DNA of 64,000 nucleotides from VXRD01 sp965232265 (GTDB taxonomy: Bacteria > Latescibacterota > UBA2968): positions 3,286,001-3,350,000 of the forward strand of contig CBDDPH010000002.1 in assembly GCA_965232265.1 (NCBI GenBank), read 5' to 3'. Below the pieces are notes generated by a model. That model did no database searches and was not told the origin of the DNA. It saw only the letters and a list, made by a program, of their open reading frames with translations. Positions within the stretch are counted from its first letter, which is position 1; every line of letters starts with the position of its first letter. A program made the position numbers and the translations under genes. Below, in pieces: positions 28,183-37,472 of the stretch.

Positions 28183-28314
28183 TTGCCACCTCCTGTCTGA
28201 TTCCTTCTTCTCCGAAAACGCATTGGCCACAGCCATCCCGCATACACCAGCACCGACGACACCGAGAAACGCTCTACGCTTCATTGGTCCAATTCCTCTC
28301 ACCATAGCATAACA

Positions 28315-29472
28315 CTACTCTACGGTAAATCGCACAATCACTTCATTGTCCAAAATGAGATTCGACGACCAGATAAATTGTGCATCGTGCTCAGGATCAT
28401 CGAATAGATCCGTAAAATTTGTATATGCGGGTTTATTGTTCACGCCAACTGTCGCATTTGTATAAGTATAGGCTTGTGGCCAGGCTGAATCATCAAAGTC
28501 GCTATCGTACCAGTTAGATGGGACGGGATAGTGCATTGCGTAAAATTGACGACCATCATTTGTACCCCGCGTGTCACAGTCGCCGGACAAACGCTCGGTT
28601 TCCTGCTCGACAATACAGCTCAAATCTCTAATGGGTGCAATATAGAAAGTCTGCGCTTTCCATTGATCATTTGTCATTGCAACCGTATTTCCATTGGCAT
28701 CGTGAAAACTCGCGACCAAACCACCATCTCCAGGATGATGTGAAAAATTGCGATTAGCTTCTGTGCCAAGCCCCAAATTCTCTTCCCAATCAACCAACTT
28801 CATTGCAATCGTAAATGGCCGCTTAACCTTAAACCGAACCATGCTTGAATTAAACGGTGTGAACGGAACGGCATCAACCGCGATCAAGATACCGTTGACA
28901 TACAATTCAAAATAATTGTCCGCAAAGATATATCCCGTAATCGTCTCACCATCTTGATCGATCTCTACGACTGGGACAACTGACAAATTGAGAACACTGC
29001 TATTGGAAGTGAAAACACCTGTGCATTGGTTATACATATCCGATGCATGTCTTGCGGTTGTGTATTGCGTCTCGGCAGGCATAATCCACACATTGCCATC
29101 GTCAGATGTAATGGTCCCCACACGACTTATGCGACCCCCGGGGCAATCGAGCAGATTGGAAATGGTTTGCGTTGCAAAACCCTGAGTACTAACACCGCGA
29201 ACAGGGTCAGAAATGGGTTGTCCAAATGCAGTGGCAAAAAGTAAAAAATCCCCAAAATCGACTGTTCCACTTGTGTCCAGATCGTAAATCGCATTTTGCC
29301 CAACTGCCGATTGCCCAAATACAGCTACAAAAAGTAGAAAATCGGCAAAATCGACCTTGCCATCGCCATCAAAATCGGGTAGTGACGCTTTCAAAGTGAT
29401 TGGGCTAAAAATACAAAATAAAGCGAAGACCGCACCCAGCATCCATTTTGATTTTAATAATTTTAAGAACAT
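28315..29472 (-). CDS. secreted dockerin-like protein with beta-sandwich domain
   Basis: 385 residues from the ATG at 29472, preceded by GGAGGAG; the frame reaches 29505 without need. A signal peptide (MFLKLLKSKWMLGAVFALFC) is followed by two EF-hand-like motifs (DFDGDGKVDFADF, DLDTSGTVDFGDF). The rest is unassigned. IFADNYFELYVNG and FDDSAW resemble galactose-binding-like beta sandwiches of carbohydrate-active proteins. It lies between two YHYH proteins, 132 bases from the downstream one. The function is unknown; surface binding or scaffold is a guess. Confidence 0.75.
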   Translation of the reverse strand: MFLKLLKSKWMLGAVFALFCIFSPITLKASLPDFDGDGKVDFADFLLFVAVFGQSAVGQNAIYDLDTSGTVDFGDFLLFATAFGQPISDPVRGVSTQGFATQTISNLLDCPGGRISRVGTITSDDGNVWIMPAETQYTTARHASDMYNQCTGVFTSNSSVLNLSVVPVVEIDQDGETITGYIFADNYFELYVNGILIAVDAVPFTPFNSSMVRFKVKRPFTIAMKLVDWEENLGLGTEANRNFSHHPGDGGLVASFHDANGNTVAMTNDQWKAQTFYIAPIRDLSCIVEQETERLSGDCDTRGTNDGRQFYAMHYPVPSNWYDSDFDDSAWPQAYTYTNATVGVNNKPAYTNFTDLFDDPEHDAQFIWSSNLILDNEVIVRFTVE

Positions 29473-29557
29473 GATGTCTGTCTCCTCCACACGAATATTG
29501 TTCAATCCATGAATACCAGATCAGTAACGCCGCGGTGGACGCCTTCTAAAATCTGGC

Positions 29558-30958
29558 TCACCCACCGGGCGGTGGTCCGCCGCCGGGTGGTGGTCCGCCA
29601 CCACCCCTTCGTTGACGGAACGAAGGATCTGGCGTCCCCCAGACACATCTGGGTATGTACGGGTAATCCTCAGTCAGATAATAATGGTATGTCCCTTCCG
29701 GAAACTCGGGCGTAACCCCGAACCGACCATTGCATTGATCCAGGTCGCCCGATCCCGCGACAAATTGCCAATCTTCCCGAAACGTGCCGTCATAAGCCCC
29801 ACCAGGCGCGCTTTCTCGCGTACCCTGGCGCAATTCCCAACTCCCCTCGGGCGCATCGGATCCGAGGGCGACATAAAACGGAAAACCATCGGCAGCATAT
29901 CCGACCAATATCATATCCTGGCTCCCGGCCTCACTGGCGAGTTCATTGACCAGGCCGTGCGGCACGCCGTGGTAGTGGTAAACACCCGTCGGCTGAACGT
30001 GCGCGTTATTGCAATCGGTACCCAGCCATTCAAACCGCGCATTGCCGCTCAACCGCCGCGCCATACCCGGAGTCAGTGCCTCGTAACTCCACTGCCGCTG
30101 GTTGCGATAACTCTCCGCAGTGTCGCGCTCGAGTTTAATGCCATCCAGCGTGATGCCAAATGTAGCCATATCAGTCGGCGTATTCGTCTTTACAGGATAG
30201 CGGGGAATGCGCCAGGTTTGCGCCACCGGAGCTATCGTATTTGGATTACCCTGATTGGGAAACCGCCCCGTGGCATGGGCGGGAATCCCATTGGTCGTAT
30301 ATTCAATCACCGTGTCCAAAACGCGGGTCTGAACCTCTGGCACCGCGACGGGATCCCGGTTACACGCCCAACCAACTTTCGGCGAAAAATCAGCCACAAG
30401 CGTCAGGTCGGCGGGATTCTGTTCAGGCACATACGCCTCGACCCAAACGACATCTGATGCTTGTTGTCCCGATTCCATCTCCGCACGCACTTCAAACACC
30501 AATGTCTCCGTGCTGCTGACATTGACAGGAAGGCTCACAGTCGTCTGGAGCGCATTGGGTGAACTCATCGGCGCTGGTATCCCCTGCACTTGCCGCCACG
30601 CAATCTGAGCACCCGAACCATTAAGCGTGGCGTTGAGGTCCACCTGTGAACCCGGAAGAACAATCCGACCATAGCCCGCCTCGACGGATAAGGAATCTGG
30701 CGTTTCGTGCGGAGACGTTTGAACAAATTGGGCAGAAAATATCAGAAAGTCGGGAAAATCTACCAGGCCATTCCCATTTAGATCGAACGGCCCCTGTTGT
30801 GAACCAAATGCGGCCACGAACATGATAAAATCATCGAAGTCCGTTTTTCCGTCGCCATTGAAATCCGTCACATCACTCTCATCGCTGTAGAGCATGTGCC
30901 CTTCCGCATAACTGGCACACAACAAACACGCGACAATCGCAAATCCGACAATCCTCAT
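29558..30958 (-). CDS. secreted YHYH-domain protein with N-terminal dockerin-like doublet
   Basis: 466 residues. A signal peptide (MRIVGFAIVACLLCASYAEG) is followed by DFNGDGKTDFDDF and DLNGNGLVDFPDF doublets, an immunoglobulin-like stretch, and a YHYH domain (TGVYHYHGVPHG, EGTYHYYLTEDYPYIPR). The C-terminus is a low-complexity GGGGPPPGGGPPPGG tail often seen in YHYH proteins. The domain is histidine-rich and probably binds metal; its activity is not known. The first 180 bases of the mature part are nearly identical to the gene at 25588-28182. Confidence 0.85.
   Translation of the reverse strand: MRIVGFAIVACLLCASYAEGHMLYSDESDVTDFNGDGKTDFDDFIMFVAAFGSQQGPFDLNGNGLVDFPDFLIFSAQFVQTSPHETPDSLSVEAGYGRIVLPGSQVDLNATLNGSGAQIAWRQVQGIPAPMSSPNALQTTVSLPVNVSSTETLVFEVRAEMESGQQASDVVWVEAYVPEQNPADLTLVADFSPKVGWACNRDPVAVPEVQTRVLDTVIEYTTNGIPAHATGRFPNQGNPNTIAPVAQTWRIPRYPVKTNTPTDMATFGITLDGIKLERDTAESYRNQRQWSYEALTPGMARRLSGNARFEWLGTDCNNAHVQPTGVYHYHGVPHGLVNELASEAGSQDMILVGYAADGFPFYVALGSDAPEGSWELRQGTRESAPGGAYDGTFREDWQFVAGSGDLDQCNGRFGVTPEFPEGTYHYYLTEDYPYIPRCVWGTPDPSFRQRRGGGGPPPGGGPPPGG
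30743..30924 (-). repeat. 182-bp duplicated dockerin-like/signal module, copy 2
   Basis: Second copy of the module at 27949-28130, in the same orientation, covering the end of the signal peptide and the first dockerin-like doublet. Confidence 0.85.
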
Positions 30959-30997
30959 GAAATAATCTCCTTTATAAACAGATAATTATTTTCAATT

Positions 30998-31272
30998 TCA
31001 AGCACTTCCAAAATCCTGTACAAACCTCAAAAAATCGGCAAAATCCACACGCCCGCTATTGTCCAGATCAAACCGGGCCTCATCCGACCCATAAGCTCTG
31101 GCAAATTCGAGAAAATCCTGGAAATCGATTTGCCCATCGCCATTAAAATCACTTGAATTGACTGTCTCATAATTCGGATTCGGCACGGGCATCTGGGCAT
31201 CAACAGACTCCAGATACTGATAAAATCCCTTCGGTCAATAGAAGCAGGCGCTTTATGTGTGGATCTGATCAT
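30998..31272 (-). pseudogene. remnant of a secreted sulfatase-dockerin-like gene
   Basis: A GGAGA-preceded ATG at 31272 opens a frame (MIRSTHKAPASIDRRDF) that is the wrong frame for what follows. One frame over, from about 31234, the DNA encodes YLESVDAQMPVPNPNYE and then a dockerin-like doublet (DFNGDGQIDFQDF, DLDNSGRVDFADF), ending at 30998. AQMPVPNPNY-type sequence is a common C-terminal end of S1 sulfatases. This looks like the two ends of a deleted, frameshifted exported sulfatase. The 64-residue doublet alone could still be made from an ATG at 31192. Confidence 0.6.
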
Positions 31273-31350
31273 TGTTTTTCTCCGGTGGATTAGTCCCCTC
31301 CCCCTCGGTCCTGAATTATTGGACATGTATCTCTGATCTGGCGTTCCCTC

Positions 31351-31386
31351 AAAAAACAAAAAACTCGGCAAAAGCCGAGTTTTTTT
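31351..31386 (-). terminator. bidirectional rho-independent terminator
   Basis: ACTCGGC (31363-31369), loop AAAA and GCCGAGT (31374-31380) form a 7-bp stem flanked by an A tract on the left and a T tract on the right. It sits just past the stop of the gene at 31413-32693 and should end the long minus-strand unit. Confidence 0.9.
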
Positions 31387-31412
31387 GAATACAACACATC
31401 CCAACTATCAAA

Positions 31413-32693
31413 TCACGCATTAAAATACCCTGCCAGACCACCCCGCCCCTGACACGCATGCGGCGCGGTGCGATCCCTCGCCTCCTGTCCGGCAATCGTC
31501 ATCGCAATCCCGATAGGTGCAGGCTCCAAATCGTCTTGCCTTACGTTGTAGTCCGTGCCACCCCACCGCGATCCCACCGCCACCACATCGAATCTCACAA
31601 ACCGTTCCGTCCGCCGATCAAAACGGAGATAACCCAACAGCGATGCATCCAGCCCCCGTTCCCGACACGCGCCCTCGTACCAACGCCCCTCCGAAAACAA
31701 CTGCGCGGATCCGCAAAGCCTTAAATCCACCCATTCCGGCGTCTCCTCAGTCACCGTCAACGTCATAGCCGCATCCCGGATCGCCTCAGACGGCCACGAA
31801 GACGTTTCCCCCCGAACATAATCCGCAAGATGATAACGCACCAGCCGTCTGACCAGCCCATCGGGCATGGGAATAACATCACCCACAGCCGCATCTGGTG
31901 GAACCATAGACAGCACCTCTTCCCGTCGGAACCAGACGTAATCCTGATTGTGCGCCTCTCGCTTCATTCCCGCAGGCCGCGTATCCACCGCCCGGGGCAG
32001 GTCCCGAACACCCAGATGTAAAACCAGCCCGTCTTCCGGATACCCCGTCCAGCTAAATGCGGGATCTCGATACGCCAGATCTTCAATTTTCAATGCCTCG
32101 CGCTGGGTCTTGCGGTTCTCCCAGTTCTCCAGTGCCCGTCTCAACATCCACAAAAACTGGTCTGGATCGCTACCCACGCCATGTACAGGAAGCTGTCCAC
32201 CCGGAAATAACCTGTTGCGGCTGCCCAACACTTCCCCCTCTGTCGTCACGACATATAAACCCTGATGATTCAGCCCGTGATCGATATCCTCCAATCTGGC
32301 CTGTGCTTCCTCAAAAGAATACCCGTACCTTCCCTGCCAGGAGATCAAGCGCAAAAACCGGCCCTCATCATCGGCTTGTCGCTGCAACCGGGTATTGTTC
32401 ACAGCCACCGGGATAAACCGTTCGTTCAAAAACTCGATCACACGCGGATCTGAAAAAACGAGCGCACGGCCCGTAACCCCGTTATTTCACGTACACCCCA
32501 GGGGATGGCCGTTCATCGCCCAGATGAACAGTGGCTTCTCCTCGCGTGCCGCCTTCTGTCGCCCCTCCCACAGTCCTCCGATCCAAGGGATATCTGTCCA
32601 CCGTTCCTTTTGGGGACGACAGGCTTCGAACAACGCCTCAAATGTCTCATCCGTCAACGCCGGAACGGAATTTGTTATCTCTTTGAACGTCAT
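31413..32693 (-). CDS. thioredoxin-like protein with in-frame TGA (candidate selenoprotein)
   Basis: From the ATG at 32693 the frame is open for 68 codons to TGA (32487-32489), then stays open in the same frame for 357 more codons to 31413. The region before TGA looks like a thioredoxin-fold N-terminus: ARQ/ARE...KPLFIWAMNGHPLGCT, then the TGA, then NNGVTGRALVFSDPRVIEF. The TGA thus falls where a redox cysteine is expected, giving C67-T-U69 if read as selenocysteine. Right after TGA, AACGGG (32478-32483) can pair with CTCGTT (32457-32462), with a smaller ACG/CGT hairpin inside, a plausible bacterial SECIS. The rest of the protein is unrecognised. The alternative is a single nonsense mutation. 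No selenocysteine machinery is in the window. Confidence 0.6.
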
Positions 32694-32713
32694 AACGCAC
32701 CTCCGTGTCTCTC

Positions 32714-33997
32714 CTAAGCCTCTGATTCGTTCTCCCTCTCGTAAGTTAGGAGTTCATCGACAGCCAATGCCACCTTGTGGTAGGCATCCAGATACTGGTT
32801 GATCAATTCTCGACACGCCGTTTCGAGCCGGGGAGCTGCGCGAAAAGCATACTCCCTGAGATGTTCTGTCACCGGAAGCGGAGCATTTGCAGAATCCGAC
32901 GCATCATGTCCCTGCGTGCTCAATGTCGCACCCTTTGTACCATAGGGAAAGCCCTCTGTAAAAATCGGATTTCCGTGCAAATATCCGTATCTCATGCGGC
33001 CGATACCCACGCCTTCTGCTGAGAGCGCCCGCAGAAAGATCTCGATTGAAACACCTCCGAGTTTGTCCGGATCATACCGCATACAATGGCTATTGTAAAC
33101 GCGCCGGCAGCCCGGAAGCACTCGCTGAGGCACCACATCTGCCACATCTGCCAGCCCGGCGTCCAGGACCGCACCATTGCGGTCTCGGATTTCGTTCATC
33201 TCATCCAGGTGATGAAGTTGCTCGCGGGCGATTGCAATGCCCAGTGGATGGGGACGGTATTTGAATCCCAACCCCGTGAAAGCAAAGCGTTTTATCCGTG
33301 AATCCTCTCGAATTTCGGCGCGTTTTTCCGGACGGCCCAGCACGATAGCCCGCTCGTACAGGTCGCGGTCGTTTGTCGTAAGCACACCGCCCTCCCCCGC
33401 TGCAACCAGCTTGGAACCCTGGCAACTGAAACAACCGACATCGCCTATTGAACCGACTTTCTTGCCCTGCCATGTCGCCCCGTGGGCGTGCGAACAGTCC
33501 TCAATCACGGCAATCCCTCGCGGGCGTGCCAGTTCCAAAATCGGTTCCATATCCGCAGGATTACCCCAGACGTGGCAAACGACAATCGCACGGGTCCGCC
33601 CCGTAATCTTTCGCTCAATGTCGGTGGGATCCAGAGTCATCGTATCGCGATCTACATCGGCAAAAACAGTGACTCCCCCCATAGCCGGTACAGTCGTCGC
33701 TGTAGTAAGAAATGTGAAGGAAGGAACAATAACCTCATCGCCTGGCACCACCCCCACGGCAAACAGTGCCGTTTGAAGCGCCGCCGTACCGCTGGTAAGC
33801 GCCAGCCCGTATTCACAGCCAACGTAATCGGCAAACTCGCGTTCGAACTCGGCAACCGATGGTGAAATGGAAGTCTCGCCCTTACGCATCAGTTCCACCA
33901 CCGCTGCAATCGCCTCCTCACTCACAGGGGGAACCGCGAATTTTCTTCTGTCGAGCGTTACCGCCTTAGGTCCCCCCGTCAATGCCAGCTTTCCCAT
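32714..33997 (-). CDS. DegT/DnrJ/EryC1/StrS-family aminotransferase
   Basis: 427 residues from the ATG at 33997 with AAAGGAGA upstream. PLP features: SGTAALQTAL near 69-78, VIEDCSHAHGA with D167, and the Schiff-base lysine K196 in CQGSKLVAAGEGG. This family moves an amino group onto keto sugars, or acts on related compounds as a dehydratase. No sugar nucleotide genes are nearby; the context is catabolic (enolase superfamily, Gfo/Idh, heparinase), so it may deaminate or transaminate an amino-sugar derivative. The gene ends 20 bases before the TGA-interrupted thioredoxin-like gene. Confidence 0.85.
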   Translation of the reverse strand: MGKLALTGGPKAVTLDRRKFAVPPVSEEAIAAVVELMRKGETSISPSVAEFEREFADYVGCEYGLALTSGTAALQTALFAVGVVPGDEVIVPSFTFLTTATTVPAMGGVTVFADVDRDTMTLDPTDIERKITGRTRAIVVCHVWGNPADMEPILELARPRGIAVIEDCSHAHGATWQGKKVGSIGDVGCFSCQGSKLVAAGEGGVLTTNDRDLYERAIVLGRPEKRAEIREDSRIKRFAFTGLGFKYRPHPLGIAIAREQLHHLDEMNEIRDRNGAVLDAGLADVADVVPQRVLPGCRRVYNSHCMRYDPDKLGGVSIEIFLRALSAEGVGIGRMRYGYLHGNPIFTEGFPYGTKGATLSTQGHDASDSANAPLPVTEHLREYAFRAAPRLETACRELINQYLDAYHKVALAVDELLTYERENESEA

Positions 33998-34031
33998 CAA
34001 TATCTCCTTTCAATATGCTGAAACGCGAGCG

Positions 34032-34241
34032 TCAGGTCACAGTATCAGAAAGCCCCAACAACCCCAGAGTATCGCGGTACAGAATCTGATCCGGTAGGTC
34101 TTCTGGAAGCGGAGGCAACCGCATCTCCTGGGAAAGCCGGACCACCTGGTGCAACCCTTCTACTGTTTCCTCAAAAGTAGCCACAGGATAATCAGTTCCA
34201 AAGAGCAGTTTATCCACAACCCCGTATTCAACCGCTTTCGT
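34032..34241 (-). pseudogene. amidohydrolase C-terminal remnant
   Basis: The frame begins after a TAA at 34242 with TKAVEYGVVDKLLFGTDYP, the conserved C-terminal block of amidohydrolase-2 (TIM-barrel metal hydrolase) proteins, and runs 70 codons to a normal-looking end. Family members are about 280-350 residues and the metal-binding N-terminal part is absent. A gene was therefore mostly deleted here, between the GNAT and DegT genes. Confidence 0.75.
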
Positions 34242-34269
34242 TTATCTACGATTTTCTGATCCTGCAAAC

Positions 34270-34824
34270 CTACAGATCCTTCAACATCCACACCAGGTCG
34301 GATGTCCCTCTTGGCACAAGATCCGAGCGGATCCAATCCGGAAACCGCCCGATTTCTCGATAGCCCATGCTGGTATAGAGGTGGTAACCGCGTTCGTTGG
34401 CACTCCAGACCGTCAGATCAATCCGCCATTTGCCGAGTCGGCGCGCCTCGCCTTCTAACGCACCCATCAGCCGCCTGCCGATCCCTTTATCTCGAAAATC
34501 TTTGAGAATCAGTAGCCCCAGGGTAATCGAACCGTCCCCGTTAGAGCGCTGAAGCGTTCCCTCTCCCACGATCCGCCCATCTGTATCCACGACCAGCAGC
34601 ACACCTGCGCCGCAGGCCATGTCCGTAAGTCTCCCGCCGAGTGCTTCTCCTGCGACCCGGGTATCGGCGTTCCTGGGACTCGCCATCACCTGCTCCTTAT
34701 ACAGCTCGCGGTGCATCGCTCCATAGGATGCCAGATCGCTCCAGCGTGCTGTGCGCATCACGTATTCCCCGCCATCAACGCTCCATTGCTCGATCAGGCG
34801 TCCTTCATCAGTACCGAATTTCAT
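34270..34824 (-). CDS. GNAT-family N-acetyltransferase
   Basis: 184 residues with the acetyl-CoA-binding signature LGLLILKDFRDKGIGRRLMGALEGEARR and the later ANERGYHLYTSMGYREIGRF, both standard for GNATs. The start ATG overlaps the stop of the enolase-superfamily gene (ATGA), so translation is coupled. The acceptor is unknown; the family acetylates amines in small molecules or proteins. Confidence 0.85.
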   Translation of the reverse strand: MKFGTDEGRLIEQWSVDGGEYVMRTARWSDLASYGAMHRELYKEQVMASPRNADTRVAGEALGGRLTDMACGAGVLLVVDTDGRIVGEGTLQRSNGDGSITLGLLILKDFRDKGIGRRLMGALEGEARRLGKWRIDLTVWSANERGYHLYTSMGYREIGRFPDWIRSDLVPRGTSDLVWMLKDL

Positions 34825-35987
34825 TCTCTTTCTCTCCGCATATCCAGCCTGGAAGCTTCCGGTCGATAACGGTACTTTTCCTCCAGCTCTTTCGGAAGTT
34901 CTACTCCCAGTCCAGGCGTTGTTGGAGGATAAACCATCCCATCTTCAATCCGCGGTTTTTCCACAAATAGCGCGTCTGTGAGCGGGAAATGCCAGGTCGG
35001 ATACTCGGCAAGCACGGTATTGGGCGTGACAAATGCCCAGGCCAGGTTGGCAGCGACTGTGATCGAAGTTCCCCAGGCATGGGGTGCCACTTTTACACCA
35101 CACGCATCGGCCATCGCGGCTATCTTTATGCATTCTAAGATGCCCCCTGCCTGGCACGCATCCGGCTGGGCCACATCCAGTGCCTGACGCTCAAAAAAAT
35201 GTTTGAACTCATACCGCATGCACGAACTCTCACCGCCCGAAATGGGAATACAGGTATTTCGACGGACGTGAGCATAGCCCTCGTAGTCCGCAGCGAAACA
35301 AGGCTCCTCCAGCCAGAACAAATCGTAAGGCTCTAAAGCCTTTGCTACCCGCACCGCTTCCGCCGCTGTCCACGGATCCGGATTGTGTCCCATCACCGCG
35401 TCCGCCATCAGCTTCACCTCTGGCCCCAGCACCTCTCGGCATGCAGCTACCCGTTCCAGATCGTGTTCACGATTCACGCCAATCCGCATCTTCACAGCTC
35501 GAAACCCCGCTTCACGATGCGCTCTCATCTCTGCTTTCAGATCCTCCAGAGGCTGTTCCAGACCGCCGCTGGCATAAATTGGCAGCTTCTCGTGGCACAA
35601 CCCTCCCAGCAGGCGATATACCGGCACACTGGCCGCTTTTCCCGCAATATCCCACAAGGCGTTCTCCACCGCACTGGCCGCTGCCACCGCCAACCCGGAC
35701 CGCCCCCAGTACAGGATACGGCGGTACATAATCTCGTAACACCCAGCCACGTCTCGTGGGTCCTTGCCCTGGAGAAACTGCCCGAACAGGCGGAACAACT
35801 CAGCCGTGGCCTCACCCGCGACAAACCCGGACCCGTAGCAATCTCCCAGACCGGTGATGCCTTCGTCGGTATGCACCCGCACCAGCGCGCAATTTACGCT
35901 GGCAGTTTCTCCACCCGACCATCGCAAAGGATGCTCTTCCGGCATATCAACCGTGAGCAGGATGGGTTCCACCTCAGTGATCTTCAT
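34821..35987 (-). CDS. mandelate racemase/muconate lactonizing enzyme family protein
   Basis: 388 residues with a complete enolase-superfamily active site: K166 (VKMRIG, where the second Lys of KxK is Arg), D196 (MADAV), E227 (WLEEP), E253 (GGESS) and H303 (PHAWG). The K/H pair with D-E-E ligands is the layout of mandelate-racemase-like sugar-acid dehydratases. The 20s loop and capping domain appear intact. It is 29 bases after the ceramidase-like gene and overlaps the GNAT gene. The substrate is probably an aldonate or uronate; this is inference from family and context. Confidence 0.88.
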   Translation of the reverse strand: MKITEVEPILLTVDMPEEHPLRWSGGETASVNCALVRVHTDEGITGLGDCYGSGFVAGEATAELFRLFGQFLQGKDPRDVAGCYEIMYRRILYWGRSGLAVAAASAVENALWDIAGKAASVPVYRLLGGLCHEKLPIYASGGLEQPLEDLKAEMRAHREAGFRAVKMRIGVNREHDLERVAACREVLGPEVKLMADAVMGHNPDPWTAAEAVRVAKALEPYDLFWLEEPCFAADYEGYAHVRRNTCIPISGGESSCMRYEFKHFFERQALDVAQPDACQAGGILECIKIAAMADACGVKVAPHAWGTSITVAANLAWAFVTPNTVLAEYPTWHFPLTDALFVEKPRIEDGMVYPPTTPGLGVELPKELEEKYRYRPEASRLDMRRERE

Positions 35988-36016
35988 CGGTCATTTCTCC
36001 TATTTGACGCAGGTTT

Positions 36017-37312
36017 CTAACTTTCCGCATGGAGAACAACAGCACTGGCAAACAGACCTTCAAGGCCCGGCATCAATGGCCCGGACCACACATTGGGCAG
36101 ATAGCTACCGGTCTCGTATCCCCCGCGCTTCATCTCCTCCGTATCGGGGGTATAACCGATACAGCCATTCGTATATCCCATAAGGACCGCCTGCGCTGGT
36201 GCAACCGCCTCCTCAACCGTCTTCGCCAGGCCGCAAAGCGGCTCCACATCCAGACCGATCAGAGCCATATCCCGATTCAACCACAGCGTCTGAACCTGAA
36301 ACGCCACCTGCTCGGGGATTTCTTCTCCCATACCCAGGCGCGCCAGGCCCGCTTCCGCATACTGCTGCAGGAGTCCGCCTTCACCCTTCAAAGATTCGAG
36401 CTGTTCCCGGGTGGTATATTGCCTCTCGCAGGGAGCCTGTACAATATTAATCTTCCCTTCCAGCGTCAGATTATCTATCGGACGGAGATGCGTTCCCGTG
36501 AGGATCGCCAGAGTCTCAGCCAGCAATTCGTCGCCAATCTCGGCGAGTTCGGCGTGCTTCATCGCCCGCCAGCGGTCTCCCTCCGCCACGTGTCGAGGGC
36601 GTGCATCCGCACCCGCTCCTTGCAGGAAAAACGGTATCACATCCGGACCAAACACATCGGAAAACACCGCTCGCCACGCCCCCGGCCAATCTGCCGTGAT
36701 CAGATGTTGCGCACCTGTAGCAACGGGATGGCACGATACCTTGATGCCCACCGCCGCCACTTCCCCCGTGGCCTTTCTCAAAAGTAAAAGCTGCATTCGG
36801 TCATCTACCGGACCATCAGGATTCGGCGCATTCACAACCCGACCATCCCGCTCCGGACGTCGGTTCATCGGCAATCGCGTCTTCCCCTCCCCATACCAGA
36901 GGCTCCCTTCCACCAGATTGTCCACGGCTTCGCGGGCGGCCTCCAGTACCTGTGCGTAAAGCTGATCCCTGTACGCCATCACCGTTCGCGAAGGAAAGTC
37001 TCTCCCGTACAGAGAAGAACCCGGTATCCTCGGCCCCCCGTGGGTATGCGAGGCATTGAGCATCACACGATCCGCCGGACAGCCAATCGCCTTCCCGACT
37101 TGCTCCAAAAAACCCGGCACACTCCCGTCATTCGGAAATGTGCAGATGTCAGCAGCACCCACCAGTGCGCGCTGTCCTCCCTCTTCCATCACAATCGCTG
37201 TAAACGTCAGGGGATCGTTCACCCCATCGTTCGTATCTCGCCTTGCCGCGTACCCGTGCATATAAGTGTAAAGCGGCGGGGTAATATCTCGACAGGCAAT
37301 TCCAAAACGCAT
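36017..37312 (-). CDS. neutral/alkaline ceramidase-like hydrolase
   Basis: 431 residues matching the N-terminal catalytic domain of neutral/alkaline non-lysosomal ceramidases: FGIACRDITPP at the start and the zinc-binding LNASHTHGGPR (H89, H91). It lacks a signal peptide and the usual C-terminal domain, so it is shorter than true ceramidases (600-700 residues). Short homologues are widespread near sugar-catabolic genes and may cleave amide bonds in other substrates. It leads the last segment of the unit after a 224-base gap that holds a possible promoter. Confidence 0.8.
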   Translation of the reverse strand: MRFGIACRDITPPLYTYMHGYAARRDTNDGVNDPLTFTAIVMEEGGQRALVGAADICTFPNDGSVPGFLEQVGKAIGCPADRVMLNASHTHGGPRIPGSSLYGRDFPSRTVMAYRDQLYAQVLEAAREAVDNLVEGSLWYGEGKTRLPMNRRPERDGRVVNAPNPDGPVDDRMQLLLLRKATGEVAAVGIKVSCHPVATGAQHLITADWPGAWRAVFSDVFGPDVIPFFLQGAGADARPRHVAEGDRWRAMKHAELAEIGDELLAETLAILTGTHLRPIDNLTLEGKINIVQAPCERQYTTREQLESLKGEGGLLQQYAEAGLARLGMGEEIPEQVAFQVQTLWLNRDMALIGLDVEPLCGLAKTVEEAVAPAQAVLMGYTNGCIGYTPDTEEMKRGGYETGSYLPNVWSGPLMPGLEGLFASAVVLHAES

Positions 37313-37418
37313 TGCGCGACCTCCTCCTTAAAAAATCCTGCGAACGACGTAAGAACGGATAGCAGAGACAACCCAGGTACGCTCTGACTCACCCGATTAA
37401 CGCTGCGTTTTATAGACT

Positions 37419-37424
37419 ATTATA
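37419..37424 (-). promoter_or_regulatory. possible -10 box for the ceramidase-like gene
   Basis: On the minus strand an exact TATAAT lies about 107 bases before the ATG at 37312, in a locally AT-rich stretch. No good -35 is at the right distance, so this is weak. Confidence 0.3.
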
Positions 37425-37472
37425 ATGCGAATAAAGAGTAGAAATCATAGCGCAATAACAAGCAAAACCCTT

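Noticed and set aside
28183..28305. Tat-led start as the main start of the YHYH-metallophosphatase protein
   Set aside because: The ATG at 28182 has the better AGGAGG box and a complete signal peptide matching the sister gene; the longer form is kept only as a finding.
36017..37312. True secreted ceramidase
   Set aside because: No signal peptide and no C-terminal domain; only the N-terminal catalytic motif is shared.
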